DNA of 64,000 bases from Triatoma infestans (Eukaryota; Arthropoda; Insecta; Hemiptera; Reduviidae): NCBI GenBank assembly GCA_011037195.1, contig JAAEAF010000183.1:62001-126000 (forward strand). Direction: 5' to 3'. This document shows, piece after piece, positions 1-13,550 of the stretch. The stretch's first letter is position 1. Each line of letters starts with the position of its first letter. The notes under the pieces were generated by a model, which was given only the letters and a program-made list of their open reading frames with translations, was not told where the DNA came from and did no database searches. A program made the position numbers and the translations under genes.

Positions 1-724
1 CTCATAACCTGCCATAGCTGATTGTACTGGTTTCAGTTCTCCGTCAAAGTTGTCAAAATTGAGGAATGCTTTCTTTACCGTTTTCTGGATAGATCTCAGC
101 CTATGCAATCTCCACCGTTCAAAAACATCCAGATATATATGTTACCACAGTGGCTATAGAATACCTTCATTTGTTATTCCTATTTACCTACCTTCACAGA
201 GCAATGATTTTCAGTCTCATTTTCATCAGAAGGGTTGTCTAATTGACTCTGCTTAGCAGGCCCAACATTCCTTCCACTAATTAGTTCGGTTAGGATAAAG
301 TTTTATACATTGGATGATTATCAGTCGATATGCTTAAATGCTATTCTCGAAACACCAGAAGAAATGTTTTTACGGTCTTCAAACGTTAATTACTACAAGT
401 TTAATGAGACTAATATTTGTATTCTTCATCAAAAGTAAATTCTTATGTCTTGACTAGTGATTCACATCTTACCGCAGTTATGAAGCTTGAATTTGATATA
501 GTCCTTGATCCATTTGTATTAATCCTTAATGTTTTATTCCGGATAAAGTTTAGTCCAAATCCTTAAAATTAATAGTACAGAAATTCACTGTAGCAGTTCA
601 GCCCCGACTTTGTATCTCATAGATGGTCTTACATACGTCTGAAAACAACATATTATACAAATTTTCTATTACCTTCCTGCCAAGAACGTTAGGAATCTAT
701 GCTTGCTTCAAAACGTTAGATTAG
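1..724. other. Intergenic, no gene seen
   Basis: AT-rich sequence. The 68-residue + frame at 50-256 has no recognisable motif and looks like chance. I see no repeat family, tRNA or coding relic here. Confidence 0.5.
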
Positions 725-1190
725 ATGTACTGTTTTGGTCATGCAAATAAGTTGCAAGCGCATACAGGCATTTTAGGCAATGAGAGGGCAGATCTGTTAG
801 CAAGAAGGGCTACAGAATTGGGAACTGTATTTGACGTGCCTTTATCTTACAATCATTTGGTACCAATGCTTAAGAAAGAAGAATTATTCTGTAGGCGAGA
901 GAAAAAAGATTTTATAAATCGCTCTTTCTGAAAGTGGTTGTTAAACCGTGGTTTTCAGATGGGCCCTCTGAAAAAATAACACCCTATAATATCCAAGTTT
1001 AGATCAGATCACGGGTTTAGATCTGCAAATAATAATTATATAGAAAAGGATTAGAAAGATCATCAAACTGCCTTAGTATGTGGCGAAGAGGGGAGTTTGT
1101 TTAGAGCACATCATTATGGTGTGTAAGAAGTATTCACCAAAGCGCAGTGTAATCTTTAAAGTTCTATTAACCAAAACTATAAATATTATT
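725..1190 (+). pseudogene. LINE relic: RNase H end and zinc-knuckle tail
   Basis: The + frame from 725 contains AHTGILGNERADLLARRA, which matches the last RNase H motif (H-x-G-[IV]-x-GN-x-x-AD-x-LA) of I/jockey-type non-LTR retrotransposons. The frame stops at 931. Further on, about 1070-1140, a C-G-E-E...H-I-I-M-V-C pattern can be read with one frame change, as in the cysteine-histidine knuckle that follows RNase H in such LINEs. Everything upstream (endonuclease, reverse transcriptase) is missing. It is a dead 3' fragment; the clade is not certain. Confidence 0.65.
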
Positions 1191-1308
1191 AGTTAACAAG
1201 CTTTCTTGGCAGAGAACTGTAGAACTATTTAATTATTGTAAATTTCATTAATGAAATTCAAATTAATATTTAAAAAAACTAAAAGAAAAGACGAATATAG
1301 TATATCAT

Positions 1309-1475
1309 AGATGTTGTGGTTGGTTCCGCAGAGCTGGAAAGCATCAAAGATATTTTCCGTGATAGCCTGCTTCTTTTTGTGGTCATCGACCGGTTTCGGG
1401 CGTTCGCCCATCATCAGGATGTTTTTGTCGATCAGTGTAATAACATAGATTGCACAGAGCAAATACAGTTGATAG
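1309..1475 (-). mobile_element. Single arm of foldback family A
   Basis: This arm has the same landmarks as the paired arms at 36812-37116 and 41475-41676: a GTTGTGGTTGGTTCCGCAG outer end, then CAGAGCTGGAAAGCATC, a hammerhead-like core, and a CACAGAGCAAAT inner end. No inverted partner is visible nearby, so it is a half element or one whose second arm was lost. The core on the - strand is the least mutated CUGAUGA version in the window. Confidence 0.6.
1384..1421 (-). ncRNA. Hammerhead-like ribozyme motif, family A
   Basis: On the - strand: CAUC at 1421-1418 pairs with GAUG at 1387-1384 (stem I). CUGAUGA is at 1417-1411, followed by one extra U at 1410. GGGC (1409-1406) pairs with GCCC (1401-1398) across a GAAC loop (stem II). 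GAAA is at 1397-1394, then ACCGGU as a palindromic stem III and C as the predicted cleavage nucleotide at 1388. All conserved core bases of a hammerhead (CUGANGA, GAAA, UH) are present. The extra U between A9 and stem II, and a stem III that cannot close as a hairpin, may make it slow or dimer-dependent. Activity is inferred, not shown. Confidence 0.55.
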
Positions 1476-1589
1476 ACTCTTTGGTCTTTATGGATTCCCT
1501 TAAATTTTTCCGCAGTCAACTCATAATTTTGGCACAATCGGCTATACATTCGTCGCAATCACACATTACCGCTCTTGTCTAAAAGAAAA

Positions 1590-3320
1590 GCCATCTTCAA
1601 TGTTTAATTTATTAAATGTAAAATTTGGGCCGCACTGAGAGGTGTCCCCGTCTGCGAATTATAATTCTGGCAAGAGAGTGAAACTCTAAATTCTTAAAAA
1701 TGTATATTTCCTGTACTAAAATTAAAAAAAAAAGCAAAAAAAAAGCATCCATCTCATTCCAGAGATCTGTAGAAATAGTTCTCAGTTGTGTCTGGAGTTT
1801 ATTTTACAACATTCTAGTAATGAAGGCATCATTAAGCGCAAGGCAAACGGTCTAGATGAATAATGTATAAATATGCCTACATTCATCTCCTTTAGGCGGT
1901 TGATTCAAAAATTGATAGTTGGAGTTTGATATATATTTTGCCCACTCTGTATTAAAGAATTATTTTAGGTATTTGTATTATTTGAAAGGTTATCAACAGT
2001 TCCTTGAAATAGTATTTATCGAATAAAGGAAAAGATGTATAGTACTTTGCTTTAAAAAAAGTAAAAAAAAATCGACGCTCTGTATTTGCATATTGCCAAT
2101 GCTTAATCATTTTAGTTCTCTTCTGTATACCTTTGTATGTGTTATTTGGTGTTTAAACAAAACAAAAATATCCATTGTGTTCAATAAGTCAAATATTTGT
2201 TTTTTAAAAATGTTATATTCAGTTATGTGTGTGGTTTATATTTATTTCGGGGCACACCTTTTTTGGAAATATCTTAACAAATAATGTTTAGGTTGTGTAT
2301 TGGGACCCCCGCCAACTTCCCAGCCTAGGGTAGGCCCGCCGTACAATATGGCCACCCACAGGCTACAAAGACTAGGCCGAGCTCATTCTCATGAAGGAGT
2401 CACACATCCATATTACCATGATGAGGATGGTTAGTATATATTTAGATGTTTTGTCAGCAATTTTTATTGTAATTTTTGTCAATAATTTTTTATTGTTCTC
2501 ATTGATGCCCAGAGATTCATTCATAAGGATTTTTATTGACTGTTTTATTTTTTTTATGTCTCCTGTAAAACAAAATGACTTTTCTTCTAAGTGTTTTTGC
2601 ATGTTAAATGGGAAGTTCCAATGTTCAGAACTTTTTTTGTTCTTTTATTTATGCCTTTTATGTTGGCCTTCAATCAGTTTAATTTAATTCTTACAAACTG
2701 GCAAAACTTGCTTCGGAAATATCTCTTGCATTAAAGTATTACTTCTTAAATGGAAATTTATATTGTCATATTCTTTCTTCAGCGCTGAAAATATCTTAAT
2801 TTTTATAATCAGAGCTCTTTTTTTATGAGATTTTTTTTGTTGTTGAATATTTTTAAGGAGGAAGATAAGAATAATTAAAATGGACAGTCGCCTTATTATA
2901 CCTAAGAAGATTTTAGATCGGTGTTCCAAACTTTATTGTTTTCATGCATCGAGAAAATTTGTTACTTTCTTTTACTCCTAGTAAGAGGATTTTTTTTTTT
3001 TTAATGATAATGACCACTTCAAAACACTTACTTACTACATATTATATTAATTTAATTTCTACAATAGCTAAGCTTTAGGAGGGCTCCCTCCCATACCACC
3101 CACGTTTCTGCTTACAAATATAAATGCCTTTTTTGGATAGATAGATCATGTTTTATTTACAAAAAATTTACAAAACTCCAGGAGTGTCACCTTTAGTAGC
3201 TATACCTCCTAAAGGTAAATATATACATTGTTTAAAGCCTAATTATATAAATGATTTAGGAAAAATTAAAAAAAAAAAAACCAAACTATATGCAGTCATT
3301 TCTTTATAGTAGAGCGCTGC
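1590..3320. other. Intergenic, no gene seen
   Basis: AT-rich, with many A or T homopolymers. A short GC-richer patch at about 2295-2385 stands out but gives no recognisable protein or RNA. Open frames of 63-98 residues on both strands look like chance, because low-complexity F/I/K/N codons dominate. Confidence 0.45.
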
Positions 3321-3329
3321 TCACTCTCC

Positions 3330-3530
3330 TTTGCCTGAGCAAAACCGCCAAGTCTTAGTCCCCTATTACTCTGCAAAGTTGATTAGTGCTTAAATTGCAC
3401 CTATCAAAAAATTTCTCTGTGGCGACTCTGATATATTTCTTGAACATAATCGATGTTCGTAGAAACGTACCTGGGTGAGGAAGTTACCAATCTCAGGAAC
3501 TTATTTTGCATCACCTGCAGCGAGGCGACA
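3330..3530 (-). pseudogene. LINE reverse transcriptase tail relic
   Basis: On the - strand, about 3525-3410 reads Q-N-K-F-L-R-L-V-T-S-S-P-R-Y-V, then D-Y-V-Q-E-I-Y. This resembles the region just after the RT domain of jockey-like LINEs (usually QNK-x-LR-x-x-x-x-x-P-x-Y-V). Stops and frame changes surround it. It is too short to assign a clade. Confidence 0.45.
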
Positions 3531-3569
3531 CTGGATCGCCATGCCACGCCATTCCAGGAGGGATAAAAT

Positions 3570-5780
3570 AAAATAACATTAGTCTAACCATGTCATGCAC
3601 AGCAAAAGCTTATTCTTTTGGGAGAATAAAAAATTTCCCTACAAAACAAGGCAAAATAACACTCGTCGTATGGCCGCCTTTCCCCTATTGATTCTGTCCC
3701 TTATGTGGCGAGAACCGCGCCTAAATATTCGACAGTGGCAGACCAAGATATCGGCTAACCCCCGAAACTGACATGCCGATACAAATGCCTTTTTGTCTGT
3801 TATTTACATATATAAGCAAATAGTGTCCAAAGTAAGAATTTATTTCATATTATTTTCTGGAGCATACTTTGTTCAATTACTTTTTGATTTACTATATTAT
3901 TAAACGACAAGTTTATGCTGTTAATTCTGTAATATAATTAACATTATTTAAATGTAATTTTTAGCAAGCATGGGTTACATTATAAAAAAGGTCATATATA
4001 TTGATACAAAAAAAAAAAATTACACTGTATTAACTTTACACTATAATGAGCACAACTTTATATTAATACAATTTTATTAATTTAATATTAATAGTAATCA
4101 CTCATCACATTGAAATAATCAAAGCACAGCTTCTTCACCATTAGTCAAATATAAGTTTATCAAGTTTTTTTTTTTAATCACGTTCTTAAATAGAATTTCG
4201 TTTAAAACTTAAGGAATGAACATTTCCAAATGGTTTGCGTTTGCATCATTTTTTTTTTGGAAAGCTTTGATCGTTCTATTTCACCGCCATCATGGAAAAT
4301 ATCTTTCCTAGTTAATAGTTTATAGGTAAATCTGCCCTAATAGAACATTAGGGAACAGGTAGGAAGTAGAAATTCGAAGCAACATAAAATATTGAAAACT
4401 TTTTTACCCAAAGATGCATCATTCAAATATTATAATGAAAAGTTGCCACCAATTACTGCTTTTTACTTTCAGTTACAAGCTGCAAATCGGTCTTACAATT
4501 AATTATATTTAGGCCATGAAGATACTATATCTACGAGACGCAAAATGTTCAAAACCAGTTTGGGAAATGACCCAGACTGTAAGACAAAGAATTTCTAATT
4601 GCTAGTGTACCGGAATAAACAACAAGAGGGCTAATTGCTAGCAAGGAATGCAGATTAGACGCTTAGCACTTTCTAATTAGTCCACAGTGCTAGATAATAT
4701 CGGAGATTTTAATCGTGATTCTATAATGCTGCTCGTTTTCGGATTTTGCTTCTTCTACAGAAACTATTTAGCAATTTGTTTAGATATGTAAACTTCATTC
4801 AATATTTCAAAGACACCATTAGCTCATTATGTATAGCTAAGCAGAGTGCAACCATTAAGGATTGCATTGACCAAGTCGATTGAAACAAGAATAGTTAAAC
4901 TGTTGAAATGACAATCCAAGAGTAAATAATTATAATAAGTTTCAAAAATAAATACTCATGTGAAACTTAGTACTATAGTTATAGTATGTACTCTATATAC
5001 TCGTCATCCCTTTTTTTTTTTTTTTGACTGGAGTTCATAGGATTTGAGAAAGCCTATGCAGATATTCTGTTGCAAGTTCTATAATTCCAAGTATCCGTCT
5101 GATTTTATATATATTAGTATATATTGTCTGCGTTTAACCTGATTCTTACATACGGTTTTTATAGGCTGCATACAGCGTGAAATATTAAAAAAAAAAAAAA
5201 TCTAGTGTGAAACACACTTTCTCATACTGCATTATCATTATCTTAATTTAATTGTTAAATTTTCTTTAAACTTTTAAATTTATTTTTATTAAAGGTAAAG
5301 TAGTTTTTAATTACATAGATAAGTGGTGGAGAGTCATAACATTACACACCTTGGTTTTAGGGCCAAGTAGCTGAATTCGTAGCTATCCAAGTATTTATAA
5401 ACCTTTATTCCGCTCGGATATCACTTGGAAAACACTGAATGATTTTTTTTTTTTTCAGTTTTCTACGATGCTCTTAAAAACTTGGAACATTTACTATACA
5501 TGTTATCTTAGCTTTTATTTTAAATCATTTTTCAGAGATTTGATTTTTAACAAGATTAGAAGGAAAGATGTATTATTGTTAGGCTTTTTATCTAAAGTGC
5601 CTAGTTATGTGCGTTTCCATCGTTTTAACAATGTTAAACACATGTAAGTTTGATTCACACAAGGGTGTTTTAAAATAATATTGACTTTCCTAAAACGATG
5701 GCAACTTAGATCAGCCAATAGCTTCTTATTTGATTGATTAAATTAGATTGAGAAAAGAAAATGTATTTCAATAAGATGTT
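3570..5780. other. Intergenic, no gene seen
   Basis: Mostly AT-rich with poly-A and poly-T runs. A GC-richer segment at about 3660-3780 may belong to the LINE relic beside it, but I cannot read a domain there. At about 5203-5215 there is a short match to the end of the 1-kb CTTACTCC repeat (gtgtgaaac). Confidence 0.4.
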
Positions 5781-5782
5781 TA

Positions 5783-6030
5783 GGGAAGGGATTAGCTAAG
5801 TGGTTAGCGTACTGGACTCCCACGCGGAGGACCCGGGTTCGAGTCAGCTGTGCTACCCTTAGATTTTTTCTTCCTAAGAGCCTCTGCAGCTCACTGTCCG
5901 GTGATGGACAGTGTTGTCTGTAACGTGAAAGCACTGTCCGGAGACCGGCAGTGCACTGAGAAGGCTCCGGGCGCCAATGACCATAGATGTTGACGCGCCT
6001 TAAATTTAAAAAAAAGAGAGAAAAAAAAAA
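5783..6030 (+). mobile_element. tRNA-derived SINE, copy 1
   Basis: The head resembles a tRNA: an A-box-like TTAGCTAAGTGGTTAGCG near 5792-5809 and a B box GGTTCGAGTC at 5836-5845. A unique body follows (CTCACTGTCCGGTGATGG, then GGCTCCGGGCGC), ending in an A-rich tail. The same head-body order recurs at 31481-31713 and, decayed, at 51405-51616 and 36473-36560. SINEs of this type are transcribed by RNA polymerase III and mobilised by a partner LINE. The parent tRNA is not clear. Confidence 0.8.
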
Positions 6031-6031
6031 G

Positions 6032-6105
6032 TTGTTTATACGGCAATGGCCAAAGCCATTACTTTTCTAATGCTCGAAGTTCTATGGCCATTGCCATATA
6101 AACAT
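6032..6105. repeat. Short inverted repeat, end of the 48704-48930 foldback family
   Basis: Arms TGTTTATACGGCAATGGC and its near reverse complement GCCATTGCCATATAAACA are separated by about 38 bp. The outer sequence (ataaacatct...ttataatttta) matches the outer arms of the larger foldback at 48704-48930, so this is probably a miniature or internally deleted member. It has no hammerhead core. Confidence 0.6.
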
Positions 6106-6109
6106 CTTA

Positions 6110-9100
6110 TTATAATTTTAAGGCTTGACAATTTGAAAACCCATTTGAAAATCTTATTTCATTTTATTTTTCTTTTCAGATGATGAAGATGCACACGTGT
6201 CAGCTGTTTAATTGGACAAAATTAACATTTCAACTATAATATAATTCAAAATATAACTTCACAAAAAAATCATTAAAAATGTTCTACGTGATAATTTATT
6301 TAAAAAAAATCATTAAAAACCAGATTATGTATTTAAAAAGTTCATCAATTAATAAAAAAAATAAAAAAAATTATAGACGGTGCTATTATGACCAGCATTA
6401 AAGGAAAACAAAAAAAAAATTGTTTTTTGATCTCATATATCTTTGTTTAAAAAAAAAAAAAAATTAATTAATTAATTAAAATAAAATATTCAAATAAAAA
6501 AAAATACATTATATCATTGAATTATTTTACAGTAATTTTTATTTTATTTTTTACTTTGTCTTTATAATAAATTTAACATTCCAATATTCTACGAAGACCA
6601 CACTTTTTGAGATGCATTTATCATGGCTAAAATAAAACATATAAATTGACATTTTTTGCATTTTTTTAACATACAAAAGAACTGATAATTTAAAAAAAGT
6701 AAAAAAATCAATAGAAATGAAGTAAATACTATAAGATTTCATGCTATAAGGATGTTCCAAATTACACGACGAAGTTTGTTGCATTTTTCTTAGTTCCTTC
6801 TTAAGTTTTCACTTAGTATTTCTAATAAGATTTATAATACTTTTTTAATGCTCAGAGTGTCCTCGCAGAAAATTATTGTTAAATCAAATATTGTAAAAAA
6901 AAAAAAAATAAATAAATATCGAACACTGTCCCCCAGTTTTATAAGAAATGATTTCCATTTGCAGCTGAATATTGCTAATAGTGGTACAGTAATTCTTTAT
7001 TTACTTGAAACAGTAATTTGGATTGGATAAATACCATAGTAGTAATTGTAGACATATTAATATATTAATTAGTGAACATTTTTATTCAGAAGGAAACTGT
7101 TCATTTTTACTTTATTTATATTTTATATTATATTTGTAATTATAATTATTATTACATTGCAATTTATATTTTTAATTTATAATCTACTTTTTTTTACATA
7201 TTTCCATAAATTTCCAAAGCGTTTTTAAAAAGCTCTTTAGTTTTAATAGCTAATAAACACTTTTAATTTCTCTTCGATGTATGCGCGGTCATATAAAAAA
7301 ATAAAAAATTTGATGGCACCATATCTAAGATGGTTATCTCAAGGTTTATATCGGGAGTATTTTTTTTGGGTGGCTTAATTTTTGTAAAGCTTTTCATTTT
7401 TTTTGTCTTAGTAGAAACAAAAGTATGGCCATCAAGAGAAGAGTATTTATTTTCAAGCGTTGGTTTCAAACGATCGATTTGTTAGACTTGTAATATAGTT
7501 AGTTTTTTATTTTAAATAGTAAATGTTGAATTAATATCTTCCATGGATCGATAGGGGAGGGTCATTTCTCATGGCCAGTTACAATTCTGAAAGAAGCATG
7601 ACAATTTTGGTCAAGGTTTGAAATAAGGTGAGAATACTATACGTTGCAGATTGGCTTCTTCGAAGGACTAAAATGAGAAATCCAACTTTGTTATTTTCCC
7701 TGTCCATGGAGATGTCACTGAACAATAGAATGAATCTAATTCAACTTAGCAGCTTATTCAGCTGGATGATATATGAATTTCCTCTTCCTGGAACTTTAAG
7801 GAGCCAATGGAAAGCCAATGGACAATGGACCTCAGTTGTTGGATTTTCCAATATTTTTCGTTTTTTTGGAAACAGCATTCTGTCTATTTGAAATCCTCCC
7901 TTCCTCCCAGCAAAAACATGCTGAAACTTTGCCGCAATTTCAAAAAGTCCAAAGTGAATTAATCAAGAAATAATGTTTCTGTCGTTTCAATTTTGTTTGG
8001 GGGGGGGGGAATTATTAATCCATTTTCAAACATCATTTCTACGCAAATCATTGTCCTTCGCAAGTTTAAAACAATGGAAATAGTTTTAAAAAATCTGCCT
8101 TGCATAGTAATTACTTTGATATGATGAATAAAGTTCTTATTAAACTAGTCATATCCAAGTTAATTATCACATGGACTTTCAAGTGGCATTTTCTGATTGC
8201 AAACTGATGTCATGTCCCCATGTACAGCACAAAAATTCGACATCAAAATTTTGCATTCACATATTTACATCATGACTAAAAAAAAAAAAAAAATTAGGGT
8301 GTCATTGAAATCATGATTTAAAAATATATTAGGGTTATTTTTACTATTTTTTGGACTTTTAAGTGATTAAGAAAAGATCATAAATAGATTAGAAATACTG
8401 AGTACAAAACTTTTTTATAAACATTACTTCTTTCTAACAAACTTGTCATTGTTTTTTTTTTTTTTTTTTTTTTTTATGATTGGACATCCTTAATATTTGC
8501 AGAATGATATGAAATTATAACATATCGTTTAATTACAATATAAATAAATATATATTAAATTTATTTGTACCGTTGAGAGAATTAATTTATTTTATTTTAT
8601 GTAATGTATTTTGTGTAATATTATGTAGTATTTTCTTAAAGTAAATTTGTAATATTTTTTTTTGTTTTTGTTTAAATTATAAATAATTTTTATGTGGAAA
8701 TAATAGTAGAAATAATAATAATAATTTTATCCATATTTCTGTGGAATTAAAAGTATTTTTTTAAATTCAAATTTCTATAAGAAATTTTTTAATAATAATA
8801 ATAATGATAATAAACATAATAATGAAGCTACTTCTTAGAAACAAGTAAACTTAACATATTTATAATTCGTCATTTTTATCCATGACTGATAATATTTAAA
8901 AAAAAAAAAAAAAAAAATTATATTTTTGTATTTTCTGAATTTAAAATAATAAATATTCCACATATTCAATATAAAGAAATATTTATAGATTATTCAATAC
9001 TTAGTATATATATAACATATATATATTTAATCAGTGTTCCCCTCCATTTATTGTAGTAAAAAAAAAAAAAATAATGTATTTGTGATTTCTTTCAAAAAAA

Positions 9101-9560
9101 TTGTATTTATTTTTTTGTTTTTGTAGCAGTGGCTGTGGATTTGATTAATTTTTATTTCTTTTAATTATGTTCAGATTTTAATCATTCTTTCTTAATAGGC
9201 ATGATTTTTTTTAATATTATTACAGCATTTTTTTTTTTCAAGAAAAAAATGTTCTATTTGAGAATAATAGAGTTCTTTTATATGTTCATTTTGAATTATT
9301 ACAGCTGATTGGTGAGCTTTGGGGATTCAATGGGGTGGGGGACTTTGCAAGTTACTTATAGTGGAAACTTAAGTACATTGATGTCAGATTGATTTGCCAA
9401 AAGATATAATCGGTGCAGCTTTCACTTTTTTCAGCATGATTTTTTTGACATTTTTTTACAGTCCATTGTCCGTTAAATCTTTTGTGGAGTTTTTAAAAAT
9501 TTCATTATACAATCTAAAAGCTTGGTTATAAATAAATAAATAAATACACATATGCAATAA
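6110..9560. other. Long AT-rich intergenic tract, no gene seen
   Basis: Extremely AT-rich with many A/T homopolymers and short (AAT)n runs near 8708-8725 and 8790-8815. The 87-residue + frame at 7628-7891 starts with GTG, has no domain I recognise, and lies in unremarkable sequence. I do not call it a gene. Confidence 0.45.
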
Positions 9561-9568
9561 CGTATATC

Positions 9569-9885
9569 AGTGATATTTTCCATGTTACCCTGCTTGTTTT
9601 CGTCGTCATCGACCAGTTCCAGACGTTCCCGAGGGCTGTTTTGTCAAAACAATGTGATAACATAGTCTTACACAAAACAAAATTTAGTTTATAGCTGTTT
9701 TTAAAACTCTAGTGTATAAACTAAATTTGCTCTGTGCAAGTCTATGTTATCATACTTGTTTTGACAAAAAAAAAAAAAAAATCCTGAAGTTGGGCGAACA
9801 CCTGAACACCACGAAAAAAAAGCAGGCTATCTTGGAAAATCTCTCTGATGCTTTCCAGCTCTGCGGATCCAACCACAACACATAT
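9569..9885. mobile_element. Foldback family A, decayed copy
   Basis: Two inverted arms (about 9569-9690 and 9713-9880) meet near 9700. They carry the family A landmarks: TGTGATAACATAGTCTTACAC inside, and GATGCTTTCCAGCTCTGCGG at the right outer end. Both hammerhead cores are ruined: the right arm reads CUGAAGU then UGAACACC in place of CUGANGA and GAAAC, and the left arm is more diverged. It shows the normal two-armed form of the family. Confidence 0.65.
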
Positions 9886-9889
9886 ACGT

Positions 9890-12230
9890 ATATACAAAAA
9901 CATTTTAAAATATTTCGAGAGAAATTACCCCCCCAATTGCCAAAGTTATTCACATAGGGCATCACTTTTTTTTACAATGGAAGGTAGGTTAATAACCTAA
10001 GATTATTTTAAACGATTATCAGAACGCTAAATTCAAAGGTCGGGATCTTTTTTTTTCAATAAAGAGTGTGAATACGAAATTTGAAAATCGTTGATGGCGT
10101 ATTATAATATCCAATTTTTATTAATTAAATTCAATTAGTGCTATTAAATGGTTTATTTTTACACTGTTCAACAATTTTATAGACAACAAAAAACCCTTGA
10201 TAAACTAAATTCTCTCTTGAACTCCTTTTAGTTGGATAATCGGATGCAGAGTGCTGCTTTATCGCGAACACATGACATGACTCACGATATTCCAACTGTT
10301 AGAGATTCAAACATTGAATTCCTTATTGAATATATTGAAAATCCTCCGTTTCTTGCATTGTTTTTATATCCGCGTTTAGATTGATTTGCCTTTAGGAATC
10401 TCTTACATTAATTTCTTGGATCCCCTATGGGATCTATAACCCAAGAAAATGTCCCGATAATGCACTAAGTACTCCCAGCCATAGATTTTTACATCTTGAG
10501 AATGCACACCTAAAGAAATAATTGAGCTCAATAAAACTAGAACGATGAACTTGTTATCTTTGTGTAAACGTTTTTTTTTTTCTGTTTCCGCTAAACATGA
10601 AACGCTAAACTCTGGTGCATTGCTCGAATATTTAACTAATTTGTCAATTCAGTCAAACAAGATTTTTTTTTTTTTTAGACAAATCGCGAGAGAAGATAGA
10701 AGGGGTTAAACTAAAAATAGGCAAGGAAGTGTCCCCTATAATAATGTCATAGAAACTAATTCGACAAAATTTTTCTACAAATTTCGGATGCAGAAATTAT
10801 ATGTGAAATCTTGTATCTTTTTCATGTCATCCTATTCAAAAGTCTTCTTTCGTCAACTTGTTGAATAATAATAATAATAATAATGGTGAGTGAATTCTAT
10901 ATGGGGGGGTGAATGTTCTTAGGAGATAGATTTTTTAGCATTTAGCCTTAATCCACAATAAATTGTAATCTCTTTTTATATATTTTACAAGTCTTAGCTG
11001 GTATATTTATGTACATCAAAACATTGGTTTCCACTTGAGAAAACTTCAAAGATAACTACCCCCCCCCCCATAAGTAAATATTTAATGAGTAAAATATAGA
11101 TTTGTCTTTAAAACAGCAGCATCACGTAGATCAAAATAATTTATTTTAGAATCTCAAATTTAACTTTTATAATAATAAATAATTCAATTTTATTATTAAA
11201 AATATGTTGCAATTTACTCTTCATTGTCTTAAAACTTAGGTCTCCGGGACTTATTATTATTATTTTTTTTTTTTTTTTAAATTTGTAAGGGTGCAATTTA
11301 TTTAAATTTGCATTTAATTTAAAAAAAAAAAAATTACAGGGTTTTCTAAATAGATTTCCTTTATTGATAGATATATTTTTGTTTTTGTTTTTGTATATTG
11401 ACAAAGGAGGAGCCCCAGCTAGATTTATTTACTGTACATAAAAATATTATTACATTTTTTTAAGTACCTTGAATTTTTTTTGTATAAATCTCGAATAACT
11501 TTTCTCTTGTTTTTTTTTTTGTTTTTTTTTTTAAGATTGAGAAATTATGTAGATATTTATAGTTTATATGTTTAAAACAATTTTTTTTAATTAATACTTT
11601 GTTTTTCTTCCTCGTTATATATATTCTTGCCATAAACACAAAATTTTTTTTTTTTTTTGGCATTTAATTAGAGAAAATGAGAAAAAACAAAATAAAAAAA
11701 ATACAAATTAATTACAAAAAAAAACAAAAGACACACATTTTTTTACGAAAATAATAAATAATTGTATAAATAATATTTATTTAGACTTTTTTTGTATAGA
11801 GCGCGCTTTATTATATCTTTTTTACTATGTAAAAGAGTAATCTTTCTTTTGTTTTAATTTTCTTTTCTTTTTTTTAAAAAAATTATTGAGTGTACCATAT
11901 TTGTATATTTTTTTTTGAGTTAATAATTGATCCCTTTGTTGTGTATATGTATGTCAGTCGCACTCGCATTTATTATTTCCATGCTCCAAACAATACAATA
12001 TGATCGATCCCGTTTCACTATTTGTTGTACAAATTCACATATTTGATAGAAATAAAAATAAAAAGTAATAAAATAAAATAAAACATAGTCAGATTATTTT
12101 ATTTTGTAAGTGTATGATTGTAAAATTATATAATATATATAACAAGATAAGTTTTTTATATTTAATATACATATATTTTTATATGTATTCTTGAAAACGA
12201 AAAAAAAAGTATCCTTTCACACTTTGTCCT
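9890..12230. other. AT-rich intergenic tract, no gene seen
   Basis: Homopolymers, an (AAT)n run at about 10866-10884, and poly-C/poly-G runs at 10903-10909 and 11060-11069. The frames here are low-complexity K/N/F/I peptides. No coding or RNA feature is supported. Confidence 0.45.
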
Positions 12231-13275
12231 TTTTACTTTCTCTTACTCCTACTAGTAAGGAGAGGAAGTATTGTAATCGTGTCAAATTTTCAATATCGAG
12301 TATTCACCGGAAATATCGGTTTTGAGGTCCCCTGAGTCCAAAAAAGTGATTTTTAACCAATGGTCTGCGTGTGTGTGTGTGAAGAGCATAGCCAAAAAAC
12401 GAAAAAACTTAAAAAATTCAAACTTGATATTCCGTTTACGTATCACCGTCAGATCTGATAGCACGTTATCTGTCGAAATTCCTAAACCGGAAGTACCACT
12501 TTACTAGTTAGTTTTTTTTTTTTTCTTTACTTTTTTGCAATTTTCTCAAAAATGGCTCCGGGTGATTTTCCTTAAAGTTGTTGGTATATTAACTACACAT
12601 ACAAAGAGCTACAACTTTTATTTGAAACATTTCTCCAGAAAAATTCATTTAAGGAGGCACTTTTGCGGTGCGGGAGGGGGTGGGGTTATGTTTTCTTCTA
12701 AAGTGCTATTTTTTAGTTTATTAGACAATTCTATCATCTGAATAATGTTAATTAGAATAAAATATGTGTGTTGAAATTTCGAGTTTGAAAAAAAAAAATC
12801 AGATGATCAAAAGTGCTGTTGCTTTATATACCACTTTATTAAACGATTTTTATCACTTTTTTGCGACCTTATCAACAAAAAAATGGCTGCAACGATTTTC
12901 TTGAAACCGGTTTTTATAAATTACACATACAAAGATCTACATCTTATATTTAAAACATTTCTCTAGTAAAATTCATTTAAGGGAGAAGGGTGGGGTTAGG
13001 ATTTCATCTAAAGTGCTCTCATAGTTGATTATACAGTTCTATTATCCAAACCAAATTAATTAGAAATTAATAGATGGTCAAAATTCCAAGTTTCAAGAAA
13101 ATTAGTAAACCGGAAGTGCGCTTTTACTGGACAGTTTTTTTTTTTTTTTTTTTTTTTTTAGTTTTCGACGAATGTCATTAAATTTGGTATACAAACTATA
13201 AAATTTCCAATTATAATTTTGAGAACTGGAGTAGTAAAGAGAAAGTTATGTGAGTGTTTCACACCAGATTTTTTT
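12231..13275. mobile_element. 1-kb CTTACTCC repeat, copy 1
   Basis: This matches 60162-61157 over its whole length. It starts with ACTTTCTCTTACTCC and ends with the inverse (GGAGTA..AGAGAAAGT) followed by GTGAGTGTTTCACACCAG, so it has imperfect terminal inverted repeats. Inside are two related subunits (about 12540-12830 and 12870-13130). Each has a TCAAAAATGGCT-like start, ACACATACAAAG, an ATTTCTC-AGTAAAATTCATTTAAGG-like block, and a CCGGAAGTGCG-like block. There is no coding capacity. It is probably a non-autonomous DNA element of unknown superfamily. End fragments recur at 18335, 20030, 26840 and 58676. Confidence 0.65.
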
Positions 13276-13550
13276 TTTTTTATAAGATTCCGATTGTTTT
13301 GTTCCTATCCATTTCTTAAATGGGATCCAAAATAAGAAAAAAAAATATTTATTTTTATACCTAATGCCAAACAGTAATTTACTGTTTAGTTCCACATACG
13401 AACCATATAATCGAACAATTTGTACTACAAGCTGCGTAAACAGTATTAGAGGTTCGTGGGTATAATTAAGAATAAATTATCTCAACGTTTATTTTAATTT
13501 AGTTCTTTTGGATTTATAACTTTGAGGAAAATCTGTTCAGGTGTATCTAA

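Noticed and set aside
7628..7891. 87-residue + frame as a gene
   Set aside because: Starts at GTG, has no domain, no splice or promoter context, and a composition like neighbouring noncoding DNA.
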